Source: Bacteroidota bacterium (GTDB lineage: Bacteria; Bacteroidota; Bacteroidia; B-17B0; Aurantibacillaceae). From it: a stretch of DNA of 64,000 bases. Below are positions 35,264 through 45,711 of this stretch, piece by piece (within the stretch, counting starts at the first letter, position 1; each line of letters starts with the position of its first letter). A program made the position numbers and the translations under genes. The DNA lies in NCBI GenBank assembly GCA_021156365.1, contig JAJNDK010000001.1, forward strand, positions 186,001 through 250,000. The letters are read 5' to 3'. The notes beneath the pieces were generated by a model. The model did not search any database and was not told the origin of the DNA. It worked only from the letters and a program-made list of their open reading frames with translations.

Positions 35264-38200
35264 TTATCTGATAATGACGAGCTTCCCCCAGCCTTTTTTG
35301 AAATAATCGTCTGCAGCTGTTTCGCGCTTTTCGATCGTTTCACCATTGATGCGGGTTACCACTCTGTACAGATACACACCGTTCGCTAACTGGTCGCCGA
35401 ATTCATCTTTTCCGTTCCAGGCAAACTCTGTGATGTTGCGTCCGATCTTGATAGTACCGATCTCTTCTTTTGTGATCTCGCGCACTACTTTGCCGCTGAT
35501 CGTCATCACCTGGATCTTGAATGTTTCGGGAACCTGGCTGCCGGTAAGTGTAAATACAAAACGTGTGGATGTACTGAATGGGTTCGGATAATTGAGTACT
35601 TCCGTGATCGTGGATTTATTGATGACCTCGAACTGGATCTTGTATTCCGAAGCACCACTGATATTGGAAGAGCGGTCTCTTGCCTGAACGATCAATTCAT
35701 GTTTGCCATCTCCTAAGGAAGCAGGTCTGTATTCTATCTTACAACTGTTATTTGGCAGCTGTGCCGGGGTGAATTGTAATACCTGGCCGAAATAAAGATT
35801 TTGTTCTACCGATGCACCCGGGTATTTGATCTTTACGGAGAAGTCGGCCGTATCGTTCAGCGCCAGAAATTTATTTTCATCTTTCAGACTGATGAGTATC
35901 TCCGGTTTCGGAGAAACGATGTCACCGTTCAGGATATGTACTCCGTCAAATGTAACATCCAGCAATGGATTGACCCTATCGCCATCTACTTTGAAAGGAA
36001 TACGCAGGATATTGTTGAAATGGAATTGCTCCAGTTGATTTTTCGGATGGTTGAGCGCATTTACATCTACCCACAGTGCATTCATTCCCTGGTAACCCAA
36101 TGTGTTGAAGACAATGGTGTCCATAAAAACAGAATCCGGCAGGAAAGGTGCCTTTTTCAATTTATATGGAAGTACATGCTCTACTCCGCTTGCATCTTCC
36201 ACCCAATAGGTCACCAGGAGACTGTCGGTAAAAGGAACTTTGCCTATATTCTGTATCGGTAGTTTGATAACAAGGTTATCTCCTTCGGGAAGAACTGTTT
36301 TATTAATTGAGTACCCTGCAATAGGATTCACAGCTGCTTCCGGCACCTCGTCATACAGCACCTGCCAGCGTTTCAATTGCGGAGCCGTGTTGTTGCTGTA
36401 ATCCGCTTCGAATGCGATCAGCTGAATATATGGATATACAGCAACATTTACATAATTATTCAGTGCCAGCACATCCAATGAGTCTTCGAAAAAAGTGGCG
36501 ACCGTGTCTCTTTGTCCGTTTGCGCGGATCCCCACTACTTTGATATAAATACTGTCCGTAGAAGGTGTTTCCAATGATGTATAGCGCCAGTGCAGCGATC
36601 TCCATTGCAGGGCGGGCCCGATAATTTCGGAAGCGATATATCCGTTGTTCCATTTGGTAGAGAAGGTATCTGTGAGGGTGATAATATCCAGCAGGCTATC
36701 GCCCATCACTTCCTGCGCACCGGTATGCGGACTTGCTTTCTTTTGACCGAAAATGATCATCTGTAGCGTATCTCTTTTAAACTGGATGCTGTCGGAACCT
36801 ATCCTGGAAAAAGCAGTATGCAATGAAGGTGGGAAAGCATGGCATGAATCATTGTTGTGGCTATAAGCCAATACATAATCTCCAACCGGAACCGCATTCA
36901 GAAAGTCTTCCATCCGCTGCATATACATTGTCATATTCAGCGGATCATTACTGGCAATCTGGCTAAAGTCACCACATTGATTATACAGGCCAAAATCAAA
37001 TACCGTACGGATCTGGTCGGTACACACACAACTGTTATACTGGCTCAGCCAATTGAAGCCCCAGGGAGAAACCGTTGCGGTATCCGCTTTTTCAGGAATT
37101 CCGGAGATGGAATCAAAAACGGCAAAGGACCAGCCTACCCCATTTCCACAGGTCCAGTAGTTTTGCTGGGCATTATCGAAATAATAACCATTTTCTGCAA
37201 AGTTCAGATAAGGAGGATTGGGAGAGGCTACCCAACCCGTACGGCAAAATACAGTACGAACATTGTTCTTAAATTCAAATCTCCGGATCGGTTTGTTATA
37301 GGATACAAATTGATACTTGTCGTTTTTGAACTGGTGAAAATGTGCCTGTCCCCATCCGTTCTTATTCAGGATAGTCTGGAAAGAGCTTTCCCTCCAGTTG
37401 ATCGCATTTACGTTGGAAGAGTCCTTCCCTACCCTCCAGAAATATACAGCACTATCCCTGTTGTGTAATGTTACCGGTATCGAAAGTACCCCTCCCACAC
37501 TTGTGAAGGTACTGTTCATGATCGGATTGGAGAAGGCATCGCTGGTATCTACCTGCACACGGTAGGTCCATTGGGGCGCAAATGCATCTGCTGTGGAAGC
37601 TTTTAAAACAATGGAGGCGAGATTGGGAACCACAGCATAATTGTAAGGATACACAGGCACAACATCGCCGCCTCTCACAAATGCGCTGATCTGGCCGATA
37701 GTAGCATTGTTCGTTTCGTTCAGCTCCTGTACATCATTAAAGAAATCCACTTTCACATAAAATTTATTCAGCCCTACCCCACTGATGATGTCTTTGTCAA
37801 TATTAAAATTGAGGCTGGTGGAATAACTGGGCGAAATGATTGTTTTATAGAACGGCACTACGCTTCCTGATGGCAATGTACGCTCTATATATACTTTGAT
37901 AGTATCATTCACTACACTACCGTAATTATTGAAATGGATACGGACATTGATGGAATCCACCAGCGAATCTGTATTGATGATGACATCGCTGTTGGTAAGT
38001 ACAAAGTCCGGACGCGGGCTCACATTCGGCCGCACAGCAGGATCACCTTCGAAGCTCATTTCAAGGCATGTAATTTTGACAATAGAATCATTGAGAGAAG
38101 ATGGGATGATTTCTGTTTGCCTCACTGTTTCCTGCACACACTCTCCATAGCTTTTGCCATATTTGCGGTAGCTCAGGTTCTTATAAAACTCGTTGGTGTA

Positions 38201-40339
38201 GATCTGGAGCGCGTAGGAAACACCTGCACTTACCGAAGCAATGAACCCGATCGTTCCGTGATCTTCTGCCAGCACAAATTTTTCGGATGCCGAAATAATT
38301 CCTGTTGTATGGATATCTCCTGTATAGCAGGAGTTGGCCACCAGCAATGGAAATTTCGGGGAATTATCAAAACTATAAGGATCATCGATGTTCTGTTCAA
38401 AACCGGATGTGGAGCCATGTCCGAAAAAAGTAATGAGGGAAACACCACTTTCGATCAGCTGCTTGATACTATCGTTCGTATTAATGGCGATCGGCGCGGT
38501 CGATGTTTTTTTGAACGTATGAACATTGCCTCCGTAAAGCGTGTCCTCTATCGTAATCTTGTTCTGGTTCATGTACGAATTGAAAATAGTCTGTTCGTAA
38601 TTGGTAATGCCCCCTACGAAGTGTAAAACATCTTTTTGCCAGGCCTGTCCGGGTTGCTGTGATTCGTGCAGGATTATTTTATTAAGGTAATTCGTTACCG
38701 TTGTTTCATCGGGTGCAGAAATACGTCCTGTTGCAATAGCGGGTGCAAGGGAAGCAGGATCCACCAATCCCTGTGTCAACAGGTTGTCAGCCGCCGGATA
38801 GCCCATGGATGGCACGAGGCACAAAGCAGCATGAGCAGGATCATTTATGCAGATGCTTCCATGCAGGGATTTCCCCATCAGCAATAAATTCTTAGGCCTG
38901 CTGGTATATGTATCGATCAGAAATTCCGAAAAGTGGCGGATGGAAAACGGATGCCTGTTTACACCATACGCAAATTGATCACTTAAATCGCCAATTTCTG
39001 CTACCAATACATTGTGAGAACCGCCTGCCGCACTTCTCCTGTAGTTTGCATATTGATTGGTGGCATTCAGTAATGAAGAATGTGTAACGATCAGGTAAGC
39101 CGAATCGGTTGCCTGCAGCGAGTAATCTACAAAAGTACCATTGCCGTTCACCGGGCGGATGTTTAGTACTGTGTCAATGTTGGTGCCTGCAGCGAGGTAA
39201 CATTTTTTTTGTCCGCCGCTATTGGGCACCAACGCATTGTAAGTGCCGGCGTTCTGCACAACAGGAATAAGACGATGGTTGCTAAGATCCATCAACACAG
39301 GTGCTCCACTTGCATCGGTAAAATTACTGATCGTGAGAAGCGATTTGCTTTGCGAGCCTGCATCCGGAATATGCATCATCTGCCTGTTTGCTCCTAATAA
39401 ATCAAAGGTACTTGGGAAGATCAGCTTCGCGTAATACACACACATCACCGTAGCCCATGGATCATAAGAAGGATTGCTTACATTATTAAGCCGCAGCGTA
39501 AAATTACTCCCGATCAAAGACGGGTTAAGTACAAAATCATTTTTATAAACTTTGTAGCCATCGTAAGAAAAGTTGATCAGCTGCTGCCAGTTGCTGCTAA
39601 TATCCTGGAACTCTATCATTACCGTATGATCCGGCGTATAAAACGGATTGGATCGCCCGGCATGCGTAATGCTGACGGAAGGTAAAGGGCCCGTGGTATA
39701 GATAGCAGCCGTATTAAATGTGAAAGCACTATTATAGCCCATATCAAAAGGCCATTGCATAAAACCTTCACCTGCTGCATATCTCGGATCGGTCGCTCCT
39801 ATCCCGTTTTCGGGCCCCTCGCAATATTCATTGTTAAATGCCTGTACATCCTCTTTTATAAAATAAGGCGAGGGTGTGAAGGATGAAAACGTTGTATCCG
39901 TTTCTGCTATAAGACGGTGATTGGCAGTGGAGTTGTTCCAGGTGATAAACACCGCGGACGTATCATTGATCACACTGAAATAGGGATTGCAGAGAAAAGT
40001 GCCGTATGTGTATAAAGCAGAATCATCTTTCGCCGTGTTTTTTTCGGCATAAAAAAGAATGTAATCACTGCCATTGAATACGCCGTCATTCTCACCCTCG
40101 ATATGTATATATAGCTCCTGGCCTTTATGGAATAGCTGAATGTTTTGTGGATTGATCGTCCCGACTGGAATGCCGGCCTGCGCGAGTTTGAGTGAATCGA
40201 TCTTGTACACCCCGTCTTTAAAGATGGGTACTTTATAATAACTTTGCCCGTAATTGATCCATTCGTTGTAATAATTCTGCGCAAACGACGGAAAAAAGAG
40301 AGAAGTCAATAAAAGTAAAAAAGCGTACTTTTTGATCAT
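35264..40339 (-). CDS. Giant C25-family (gingipain/PorU-like) cysteine peptidase
   Basis: A 1691-residue secreted protein with signal peptide MIKKYAFLLLLTSLFFPSFAQ. After a beta-rich N-terminal region, the C25 caspase-like domain spans about residues 415-770. The catalytic His is in LITFFGHGSTSG (near 639) and the Cys in LLVANSCYTGD (near 669). A CARDB-like module, several beta modules and a FlgD-like sorting domain (NGVYLYRVVTR) follow. Length and plan fit the proteins called PorU2, putative second sortases of the type IX system. PorU itself is shorter (about 1100-1300 residues), so this is a paralogue or a surface protease. Which of the two cannot be settled here. Confidence 0.88.
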   Translation of the reverse strand: MIKKYAFLLLLTSLFFPSFAQNYYNEWINYGQSYYKVPIFKDGVYKIDSLKLAQAGIPVGTINPQNIQLFHKGQELYIHIEGENDGVFNGSDYILFYAEKNTAKDDSALYTYGTFLCNPYFSVINDTSAVFITWNNSTANHRLIAETDTTFSSFTPSPYFIKEDVQAFNNEYCEGPENGIGATDPRYAAGEGFMQWPFDMGYNSAFTFNTAAIYTTGPLPSVSITHAGRSNPFYTPDHTVMIEFQDISSNWQQLINFSYDGYKVYKNDFVLNPSLIGSNFTLRLNNVSNPSYDPWATVMCVYYAKLIFPSTFDLLGANRQMMHIPDAGSQSKSLLTISNFTDASGAPVLMDLSNHRLIPVVQNAGTYNALVPNSGGQKKCYLAAGTNIDTVLNIRPVNGNGTFVDYSLQATDSAYLIVTHSSLLNATNQYANYRRSAAGGSHNVLVAEIGDLSDQFAYGVNRHPFSIRHFSEFLIDTYTSRPKNLLLMGKSLHGSICINDPAHAALCLVPSMGYPAADNLLTQGLVDPASLAPAIATGRISAPDETTVTNYLNKIILHESQQPGQAWQKDVLHFVGGITNYEQTIFNSYMNQNKITIEDTLYGGNVHTFKKTSTAPIAINTNDSIKQLIESGVSLITFFGHGSTSGFEQNIDDPYSFDNSPKFPLLVANSCYTGDIHTTGIISASEKFVLAEDHGTIGFIASVSAGVSYALQIYTNEFYKNLSYRKYGKSYGECVQETVRQTEIIPSSLNDSIVKITCLEMSFEGDPAVRPNVSPRPDFVLTNSDVIINTDSLVDSINVRIHFNNYGSVVNDTIKVYIERTLPSGSVVPFYKTIISPSYSTSLNFNIDKDIISGVGLNKFYVKVDFFNDVQELNETNNATIGQISAFVRGGDVVPVYPYNYAVVPNLASIVLKASTADAFAPQWTYRVQVDTSDAFSNPIMNSTFTSVGGVLSIPVTLHNRDSAVYFWRVGKDSSNVNAINWRESSFQTILNKNGWGQAHFHQFKNDKYQFVSYNKPIRRFEFKNNVRTVFCRTGWVASPNPPYLNFAENGYYFDNAQQNYWTCGNGVGWSFAVFDSISGIPEKADTATVSPWGFNWLSQYNSCVCTDQIRTVFDFGLYNQCGDFSQIASNDPLNMTMYMQRMEDFLNAVPVGDYVLAYSHNNDSCHAFPPSLHTAFSRIGSDSIQFKRDTLQMIIFGQKKASPHTGAQEVMGDSLLDIITLTDTFSTKWNNGYIASEIIGPALQWRSLHWRYTSLETPSTDSIYIKVVGIRANGQRDTVATFFEDSLDVLALNNYVNVAVYPYIQLIAFEADYSNNTAPQLKRWQVLYDEVPEAAVNPIAGYSINKTVLPEGDNLVIKLPIQNIGKVPFTDSLLVTYWVEDASGVEHVLPYKLKKAPFLPDSVFMDTIVFNTLGYQGMNALWVDVNALNHPKNQLEQFHFNNILRIPFKVDGDRVNPLLDVTFDGVHILNGDIVSPKPEILISLKDENKFLALNDTADFSVKIKYPGASVEQNLYFGQVLQFTPAQLPNNSCKIEYRPASLGDGKHELIVQARDRSSNISGASEYKIQFEVINKSTITEVLNYPNPFSTSTRFVFTLTGSQVPETFKIQVMTISGKVVREITKEEIGTIKIGRNITEFAWNGKDEFGDQLANGVYLYRVVTRINGETIEKRETAADDYFKKGWGKLVIIR

Positions 40340-40458
40340 AGGTTAAGCTGAACAATCCACTCAAAGATAGTAAATTAATAGAAAAATCCGGTCTCAATTT
40401 TAACAAAAGAAAAACGGGAAAAGGCGCCTCTTTTCTTACATTTGTAGAAAACATCCGT

Positions 40459-41865
40459 ATGCGTAAACTATTATTTATTTCTTCCTGTTTATTGGCATTT
40501 ACACTGCAGGCGCAGTATCCCAGCTACAATATCAATCTGGTAGGGAATATTGCCCCTGAAAACACCAATAACTGGTATGCTCAGAATACGAAGTATGCAG
40601 GATGTTATGGCTGGCACAACCCGGTCGACAATAAGGAATACGCCATTCTTGGAACCACCAAAGGAAATTATTTCATTGAGATCACAGATCCTGCCAACCC
40701 GGTAGTGAGGGATTATTTACCAGGCAGGGCGCAAAACAGCCTTTGGAGGGAAATGAAAACCTACCAGAACTATGCCTACCTGGTTAGTGATGATAACGGG
40801 AACCGGCTGCAGATCGTGGATATGAGCTATCTGCCGGATTCGGTACATGAGGTTTCTATTCCCCTGATCTTCGGAACCTGCCATACCGTTTTTGTGGAGG
40901 GCAATAAGCTTTACTGCGGTGGATTGAAGCTGGCAGGAAGCCCGTCTTTTACCACTTCGATGGCGGTATACGATCTTACCAATCCGGAAAGCCCTGTGCT
41001 CATCCGTACATTGAACGAAGATTACCCGTCCATAGGGTACGTGCACGATATGTTCGTGAAAAACGATACGGTCTATGCTTCCACCGGAAATCCCGGTTTG
41101 TATATTTTCAAATTCAATGGCAACAATACGTTTAGCATGCTGGCCAGCTACAGCAATTACCTGCAGGCCGGATACAACCACAGCAGTTATATAACCCCCG
41201 ATAGTAAAACACTGGTTTTTTGTGATGAAGTCCCAACAGGCTTGTCGGCAAAGGTACTTGATGTCAGCGATTTCGGAAACCTTACACTTACCGATACCAT
41301 TGTTTCCCATCCGGGCGCTACGGCACACAATCCATATGTAACCAACGATTATCATGCGATCATTTCATATTACCAGGATGGCATATATATTTACGATATT
41401 TCAAATCCTGCTACAGCCGTACTCACCGGGTTTTTCGACACGGATTTTTTACACGGCGACAATGATAATTATGGTTCCTCTTTTGCTTACCAGGGATGCT
41501 GGGGAGCTTATCCTTACCTGCCTTCCGGGATACTATTGGCAAGCGACATGCAAAATGGCCTCTTTATGCTGGATATGTCGGCAGCATTAGGAATAAAGCC
41601 GACAACGCAGGGAAATTTCATCAAACTATTCCCGAATCCTTCCAGCGATCTGCTGAACCTTGTTGTTTCGAATGAAGAGAAAGGTGTATTGCATATGGTG
41701 ATCTACGACATTACCGGCAAAAAAATAAAAGAAACAGAGATCAATAAGACAGAAAGCGTAATGAACTTTGGTATGGATATTTCGGATATTGCAGCCGGTT
41801 CTTATGTAATTAAACTCAGCGGTGTGATACAGAGCTACTCCACGAAGCTTGTGATCACGAAATAA
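40459..41865 (+). CDS. Choice-of-anchor B family T9SS cargo (first of a tandem pair)
   Basis: A 468-residue secreted protein with signal peptide MRKLLFISSCLLAFTLQAQ. Residues about 25-370 form a beta-propeller of LVIVD-like repeats (YLVSDDNGNRLQIVDMSYL, HDMFVKNDTVYASTGN), the choice-of-anchor B plan. The sorting domain starts LFPNPSSDLLNLVVS and ends STKLVITK. TACATTTG at 40437-40444 is a -7 element with a leader of about 10 nt. The gene is followed 65 bp later by a full-length paralogue on the same strand. The substrate is unknown. Confidence 0.9.
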   Translation: MRKLLFISSCLLAFTLQAQYPSYNINLVGNIAPENTNNWYAQNTKYAGCYGWHNPVDNKEYAILGTTKGNYFIEITDPANPVVRDYLPGRAQNSLWREMKTYQNYAYLVSDDNGNRLQIVDMSYLPDSVHEVSIPLIFGTCHTVFVEGNKLYCGGLKLAGSPSFTTSMAVYDLTNPESPVLIRTLNEDYPSIGYVHDMFVKNDTVYASTGNPGLYIFKFNGNNTFSMLASYSNYLQAGYNHSSYITPDSKTLVFCDEVPTGLSAKVLDVSDFGNLTLTDTIVSHPGATAHNPYVTNDYHAIISYYQDGIYIYDISNPATAVLTGFFDTDFLHGDNDNYGSSFAYQGCWGAYPYLPSGILLASDMQNGLFMLDMSAALGIKPTTQGNFIKLFPNPSSDLLNLVVSNEEKGVLHMVIYDITGKKIKETEINKTESVMNFGMDISDIAAGSYVIKLSGVIQSYSTKLVITK

Positions 41866-41930
41866 GAGCTGACTGAACAGACAAAACCCCTGGTGAAAGA
41901 ATGGTTTAATATAAACTTAAAACATTCACC

Positions 41931-43340
41931 ATGTCTAAATTTTTATTTTTTTTCATTTCCATTGTTACCTGTTCGCTGCAGGCGCAGATCTATCCATGCT
42001 ATAATATCTCACTGTTAGGTATAGTGGATCCTGAAACAACGGTCAACTGGCTGGGCGCTGGCACCAAGTATTCGGGATGTTACGGGTGGTATAATCCTGC
42101 TGATAACAGGGAATATGCGATTCTTGGGAGTACCACAGGCAATCATTTTATTGAAGTGACCGATCCGGCCAACCCGGTGGTGAGAGATTATGTTCCGGGA
42201 TATACTCAAAACAGCCTGACCAGGGAAATTAAAACCTATCACGAGTATGCCTATCTCGTAAGTGATGACGGGGGAAGCAAATTCCAGATCGTGGATATGA
42301 GTTATCTTCCCGATTCGGTGCATGTAGTATATACTTCCGTTAACCTGTTTACCCGTTCTCACACACTATTTATAGAAGGCAACAAACTGTATTGCGGCGG
42401 AGTTACGCGTTCGGGCGCATTGGGTAATTATTCAATGGCTGTGTACAGTCTTGCAGATCCTGCGAATCCTGTCCTGCTAAGGGCGCTAAATGAGGATTAT
42501 CCTTCTGTAGGCTACGTTCATGATATGTTTGTAAAGAATGATACCGTATATGCCTCTACCGGAAGTCCGGGCCTGTTCATTTTCAAATACGACAGTATTG
42601 CCAATACATTTAGCATGCTGGCAAGTTACAGCAATTACCTGCAGTCGGGCTACAACCACAGTAGCTATATTACCCCCGATAGTAAAACGCTTGTATTCTG
42701 CGACGAAGGTCCTCCGGGACTTGCCGCAAAAGTGTTGGATGTGAGTGACCTGGGCAATCTCGACCTGAGTGATACCATTGTTTCCCATCCGGGCGCCACT
42801 CCGCATAATCCCTATATAATGGATAACTATCATGTGGTGATGTCATATTACCAGGATGGAGTGTATGTGTATGATGTTTCTGATCCTTCCAATGCAGTGC
42901 TTAAAGGTTTTTTTGATACCGATCCTGCACATGGCGACAACGACAATTATTCTACAGACCCCTGGATGGGCTGCTGGGGAGCTTACCCCTACCTTCCTTC
43001 AGGTATCCTATTAGCAAGTGATATGCAGAACGGGCTTTTTATTCTAAATATAAATGCTGCAGTCGGGCTAAAAAAAACGACGCAGGAAAATTTCATACGC
43101 CTGTTCCCGAATCCTTCCGGCGATCTGCTGAACTTTGTTGTTTCGAATGAAGAGAAAGGTGTATTGCAAATGGTGATCTACGACATTGCCGGCAAAAAAA
43201 TAAAAGAAACAGAAATTAATAAAACCGAAAACGTAATGAACTTTGGTATGGATATTTCGGATATTGCAGCCGGCTCTTATGTGATTAAACTCAGCGGTGT
43301 GATACAGAGCTACTCCACGAAACTTGTTATTACGAAATAA
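41931..43340 (+). CDS. Choice-of-anchor B family T9SS cargo (second of a tandem pair)
   Basis: A 469-residue protein colinear with its neighbour over the whole length: signal peptide ending LQAQ, LVIVD-type propeller (YLVSDDGGSKFQIVDMSYL, GYVHDMFVKNDTVYAST) and sorting domain. The sorting domain is almost identical to the other copy, including at the base level, while the first half of the propeller differs more. This points to tandem duplication followed by divergence of the propeller, or to gene conversion of the 3' end. It is exported by the type IX system. Confidence 0.9.
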   Translation: MSKFLFFFISIVTCSLQAQIYPCYNISLLGIVDPETTVNWLGAGTKYSGCYGWYNPADNREYAILGSTTGNHFIEVTDPANPVVRDYVPGYTQNSLTREIKTYHEYAYLVSDDGGSKFQIVDMSYLPDSVHVVYTSVNLFTRSHTLFIEGNKLYCGGVTRSGALGNYSMAVYSLADPANPVLLRALNEDYPSVGYVHDMFVKNDTVYASTGSPGLFIFKYDSIANTFSMLASYSNYLQSGYNHSSYITPDSKTLVFCDEGPPGLAAKVLDVSDLGNLDLSDTIVSHPGATPHNPYIMDNYHVVMSYYQDGVYVYDVSDPSNAVLKGFFDTDPAHGDNDNYSTDPWMGCWGAYPYLPSGILLASDMQNGLFILNINAAVGLKKTTQENFIRLFPNPSGDLLNFVVSNEEKGVLQMVIYDIAGKKIKETEINKTENVMNFGMDISDIAAGSYVIKLSGVIQSYSTKLVITK

Positions 43341-43455
43341 AGACTCATCCGCGCTAATTATTCCAATCAACTAATATCTGCGGAATCTGTGAACTTTTCT
43401 CAGCGAAGCTAAATCCACGGCTGGCCAGCTAAACTGTTGCTCCGTAGGAACGTAT

Positions 43456-45555
43456 TTACTCATTCCCAACCATCCATTTCAGGTACCAGGTATCCTCCCC
43501 AAGCACCACGCGGATAATATACAATCCGTTGCTTACTTCAGGATCTGAAAGCGAATGGTCAAAGATCCCTAAGTTGTATTTTTCTTTTTTCACCGGTTTG
43601 AAAATCATTTGACCTGTCATATCAAAGATCTGGATATCCACCAGGGCCTCTTCCATCAGCTCAAAATGAAGAAAAGCATGGTCGCCATATGTCGGGTTGG
43701 GATAGATCTTCACATTACCTGCCTGTGGTTTTTCACTGATCGTATAATTCGTGTAAGACGGACGTAAACATCCGCTATGCAAAATGACATCGTTACTTTC
43801 CCAGCTGTCTTTTTGAAAATTCATTTCTGTTGCCAATGCATCCAAAACTTTAATTCGAGCAAAATCTTTTCCATTCTGCACCACCAGCGATAAATAAGAA
43901 TTCACTTCTGTCTGCGGTTTCGATAGCTGCAGGATCAATGTATCCCCGCTGACAGCATTGCTTACAAGGATCTCATCGCGGTTCAGCCAGTAATGTCCGT
44001 ATTCTGAAATATTGGAAATAACGGCATCCTGCGGCAGCCACTGCACTAACAATTGCTCCGCATACAGTTTGTAGTAACGCGTAGGATGAATAAGTAACAC
44101 AGTGGAAGAAAGATTATCGTATGCTTTTGTGAAACCTGTTTTCCATTTTTCCACCTTATCGTAAAAATTATTTTCACTGATAGGGTCACCTGAAAACACA
44201 TCCGATATAGTATTCGGTATTTCAAGCACCTTCGTCAGCCTCCCGTTCATATCCAGGTCCGTATGCGAGAAAAATGGATAGTGTGTCATTACGTTATTGG
44301 CGCTGTGGCTGCTGCTAAAAGGGAAATGAAGACTGTCCAGCACATTGATGAGCTTGTCGTGAAAAGCAAGATAACCCGGGCGGAAGCACTGAACAGGCGT
44401 ACTCACTATTCCCTGCAGCAGATCCCTGCTCACTTCTGCTTCTCCGAACACACTTACATTGCTCGACTGGCTTCCGTCATAAAACGGTGTGTAGGTATAG
44501 CGGTTATTTCCCGGGCTTCCCATTGGCACCCTGCTCTCGTTATCAAAATCGGGCATGTGCGATACACTGTGCGATTGAATATCATGGCCCATTTGCTGAA
44601 CGCGAAGGACATCGTTTTCGTAGCCGTCAAAAAAATTCCGGGCCAGCTTATCATGTACATAATGTGTAGTGACGAGATAAGTGGAATGAATATTATTGAG
44701 CTGTTCGTAGTTGGCATAGTCATCAAAACGTTCCATAGCCGTGGTTGCATCTACATCGTGTGTGATCACGAGCGCTGCTTTGTACCGGCAGGGTGCAGTG
44801 TGCTTCCAGGTCACATAGCTCAGGTGTTTGCGGATGATCCCGGAAATGAAAAAAATATACACATCCTGTCCGGGCTCAAAACTATTGGAGTATGCACGTG
44901 ACGCATTGTAATCTTTTTTTACCTGTGGGCGCATGATCACTTCCTTGTATTGCGTACCGAGCAGATACGCATGTCCCGATCCGTAAGTATTGTGAGTTGC
45001 TGCCACCTCTCCCGTTTCATACAAAGCAAGCGTGTCGCCCGATGTCAGTGAAAAAGCCCGTGTGCCAATGGTGGTAGCGTAATCAGCTATATCGCCCAGC
45101 CGGATCTCTTTTTCATAGGGATCATCGAAGAGCTTAAAAATGGCCGGATCATCTGATGTGAGAAAACGAATAAAAAAACGACTGCTGTTGAACGAAGTGG
45201 CAGAAACCCCGAAAGGCGCATACAACAATGGATCCTTGATATTGGTAACAACCAGCACGCCCCCTTTCGTTACAAAACTGTTCAGGGAATCGCGTTCGGC
45301 TTGTGTAAAAGTGTACGTTTCGATATTGGAAGTAGGAAGGACTATTTTGCTTTTTACAGCGAGGTTAACCGAGTCCGTGAGAAAATAACTGAAGCCTGCA
45401 GATTTAAGAATGTGTTCGATGGAAAAAAGATTGCCTTTTGTGCTCTCTGCATTTTTTTGCGTAAGATCCAGTACACAGATATCAGCCTGTTGGGCGGATA
45501 AGGAAAGAATACCGCAGCTCAACAACAGGAGAAGGCGGGCTTTTAAGGGTTTCAT
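43456..45555 (-). CDS. T9SS cargo with NodB-like polysaccharide deacetylase domain
   Basis: A 699-residue secreted protein with signal peptide MKPLKARLLLLLSCGILSLSAQ. Residues about 255-450 carry the NodB-homology motifs: ALVITHDVDA with the catalytic and metal Asp (near 265), and HDIQSHSVSH with the HxxxH metal pair (near 328). A galactose-binding-like region and a sorting domain (VKIYPNPTYGDHAFLHF) follow. It probably removes acetyl groups from a surface or environmental polysaccharide (inference). The frame is open 5 codons further up, but TACCTTTG at 45567-45560, a -7 element, sits inside it, so 45555 is the start. Confidence 0.85.
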   Translation of the reverse strand: MKPLKARLLLLLSCGILSLSAQQADICVLDLTQKNAESTKGNLFSIEHILKSAGFSYFLTDSVNLAVKSKIVLPTSNIETYTFTQAERDSLNSFVTKGGVLVVTNIKDPLLYAPFGVSATSFNSSRFFIRFLTSDDPAIFKLFDDPYEKEIRLGDIADYATTIGTRAFSLTSGDTLALYETGEVAATHNTYGSGHAYLLGTQYKEVIMRPQVKKDYNASRAYSNSFEPGQDVYIFFISGIIRKHLSYVTWKHTAPCRYKAALVITHDVDATTAMERFDDYANYEQLNNIHSTYLVTTHYVHDKLARNFFDGYENDVLRVQQMGHDIQSHSVSHMPDFDNESRVPMGSPGNNRYTYTPFYDGSQSSNVSVFGEAEVSRDLLQGIVSTPVQCFRPGYLAFHDKLINVLDSLHFPFSSSHSANNVMTHYPFFSHTDLDMNGRLTKVLEIPNTISDVFSGDPISENNFYDKVEKWKTGFTKAYDNLSSTVLLIHPTRYYKLYAEQLLVQWLPQDAVISNISEYGHYWLNRDEILVSNAVSGDTLILQLSKPQTEVNSYLSLVVQNGKDFARIKVLDALATEMNFQKDSWESNDVILHSGCLRPSYTNYTISEKPQAGNVKIYPNPTYGDHAFLHFELMEEALVDIQIFDMTGQMIFKPVKKEKYNLGIFDHSLSDPEVSNGLYIIRVVLGEDTWYLKWMVGNE

Positions 45556-45649
45556 AGAACAAAGGTACAAATAAAAATTCCGATGATATGCCGGGAGTCT
45601 TTGCTGTTGTTGATAGTATCAACGATCCTAACCATAGAGTAGAAAACAA

Positions 45650-45679
45650 AAAAGAGCCACGCATTAACGTGGCTCTTTT
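45650..45679 (-). terminator. Terminator after rpmE2
   Basis: A perfect 12-bp stem (AAAAGAGCCACG / CGTGGCTCTTTT) with a 6-nt loop lies 33 nt past the L31 stop. The minus strand has a short T-run within and after the stem. Confidence 0.85.
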
Positions 45680-45711
45680 AAATAATATGGTATTTTATCC
45701 GTTTACCGGAA

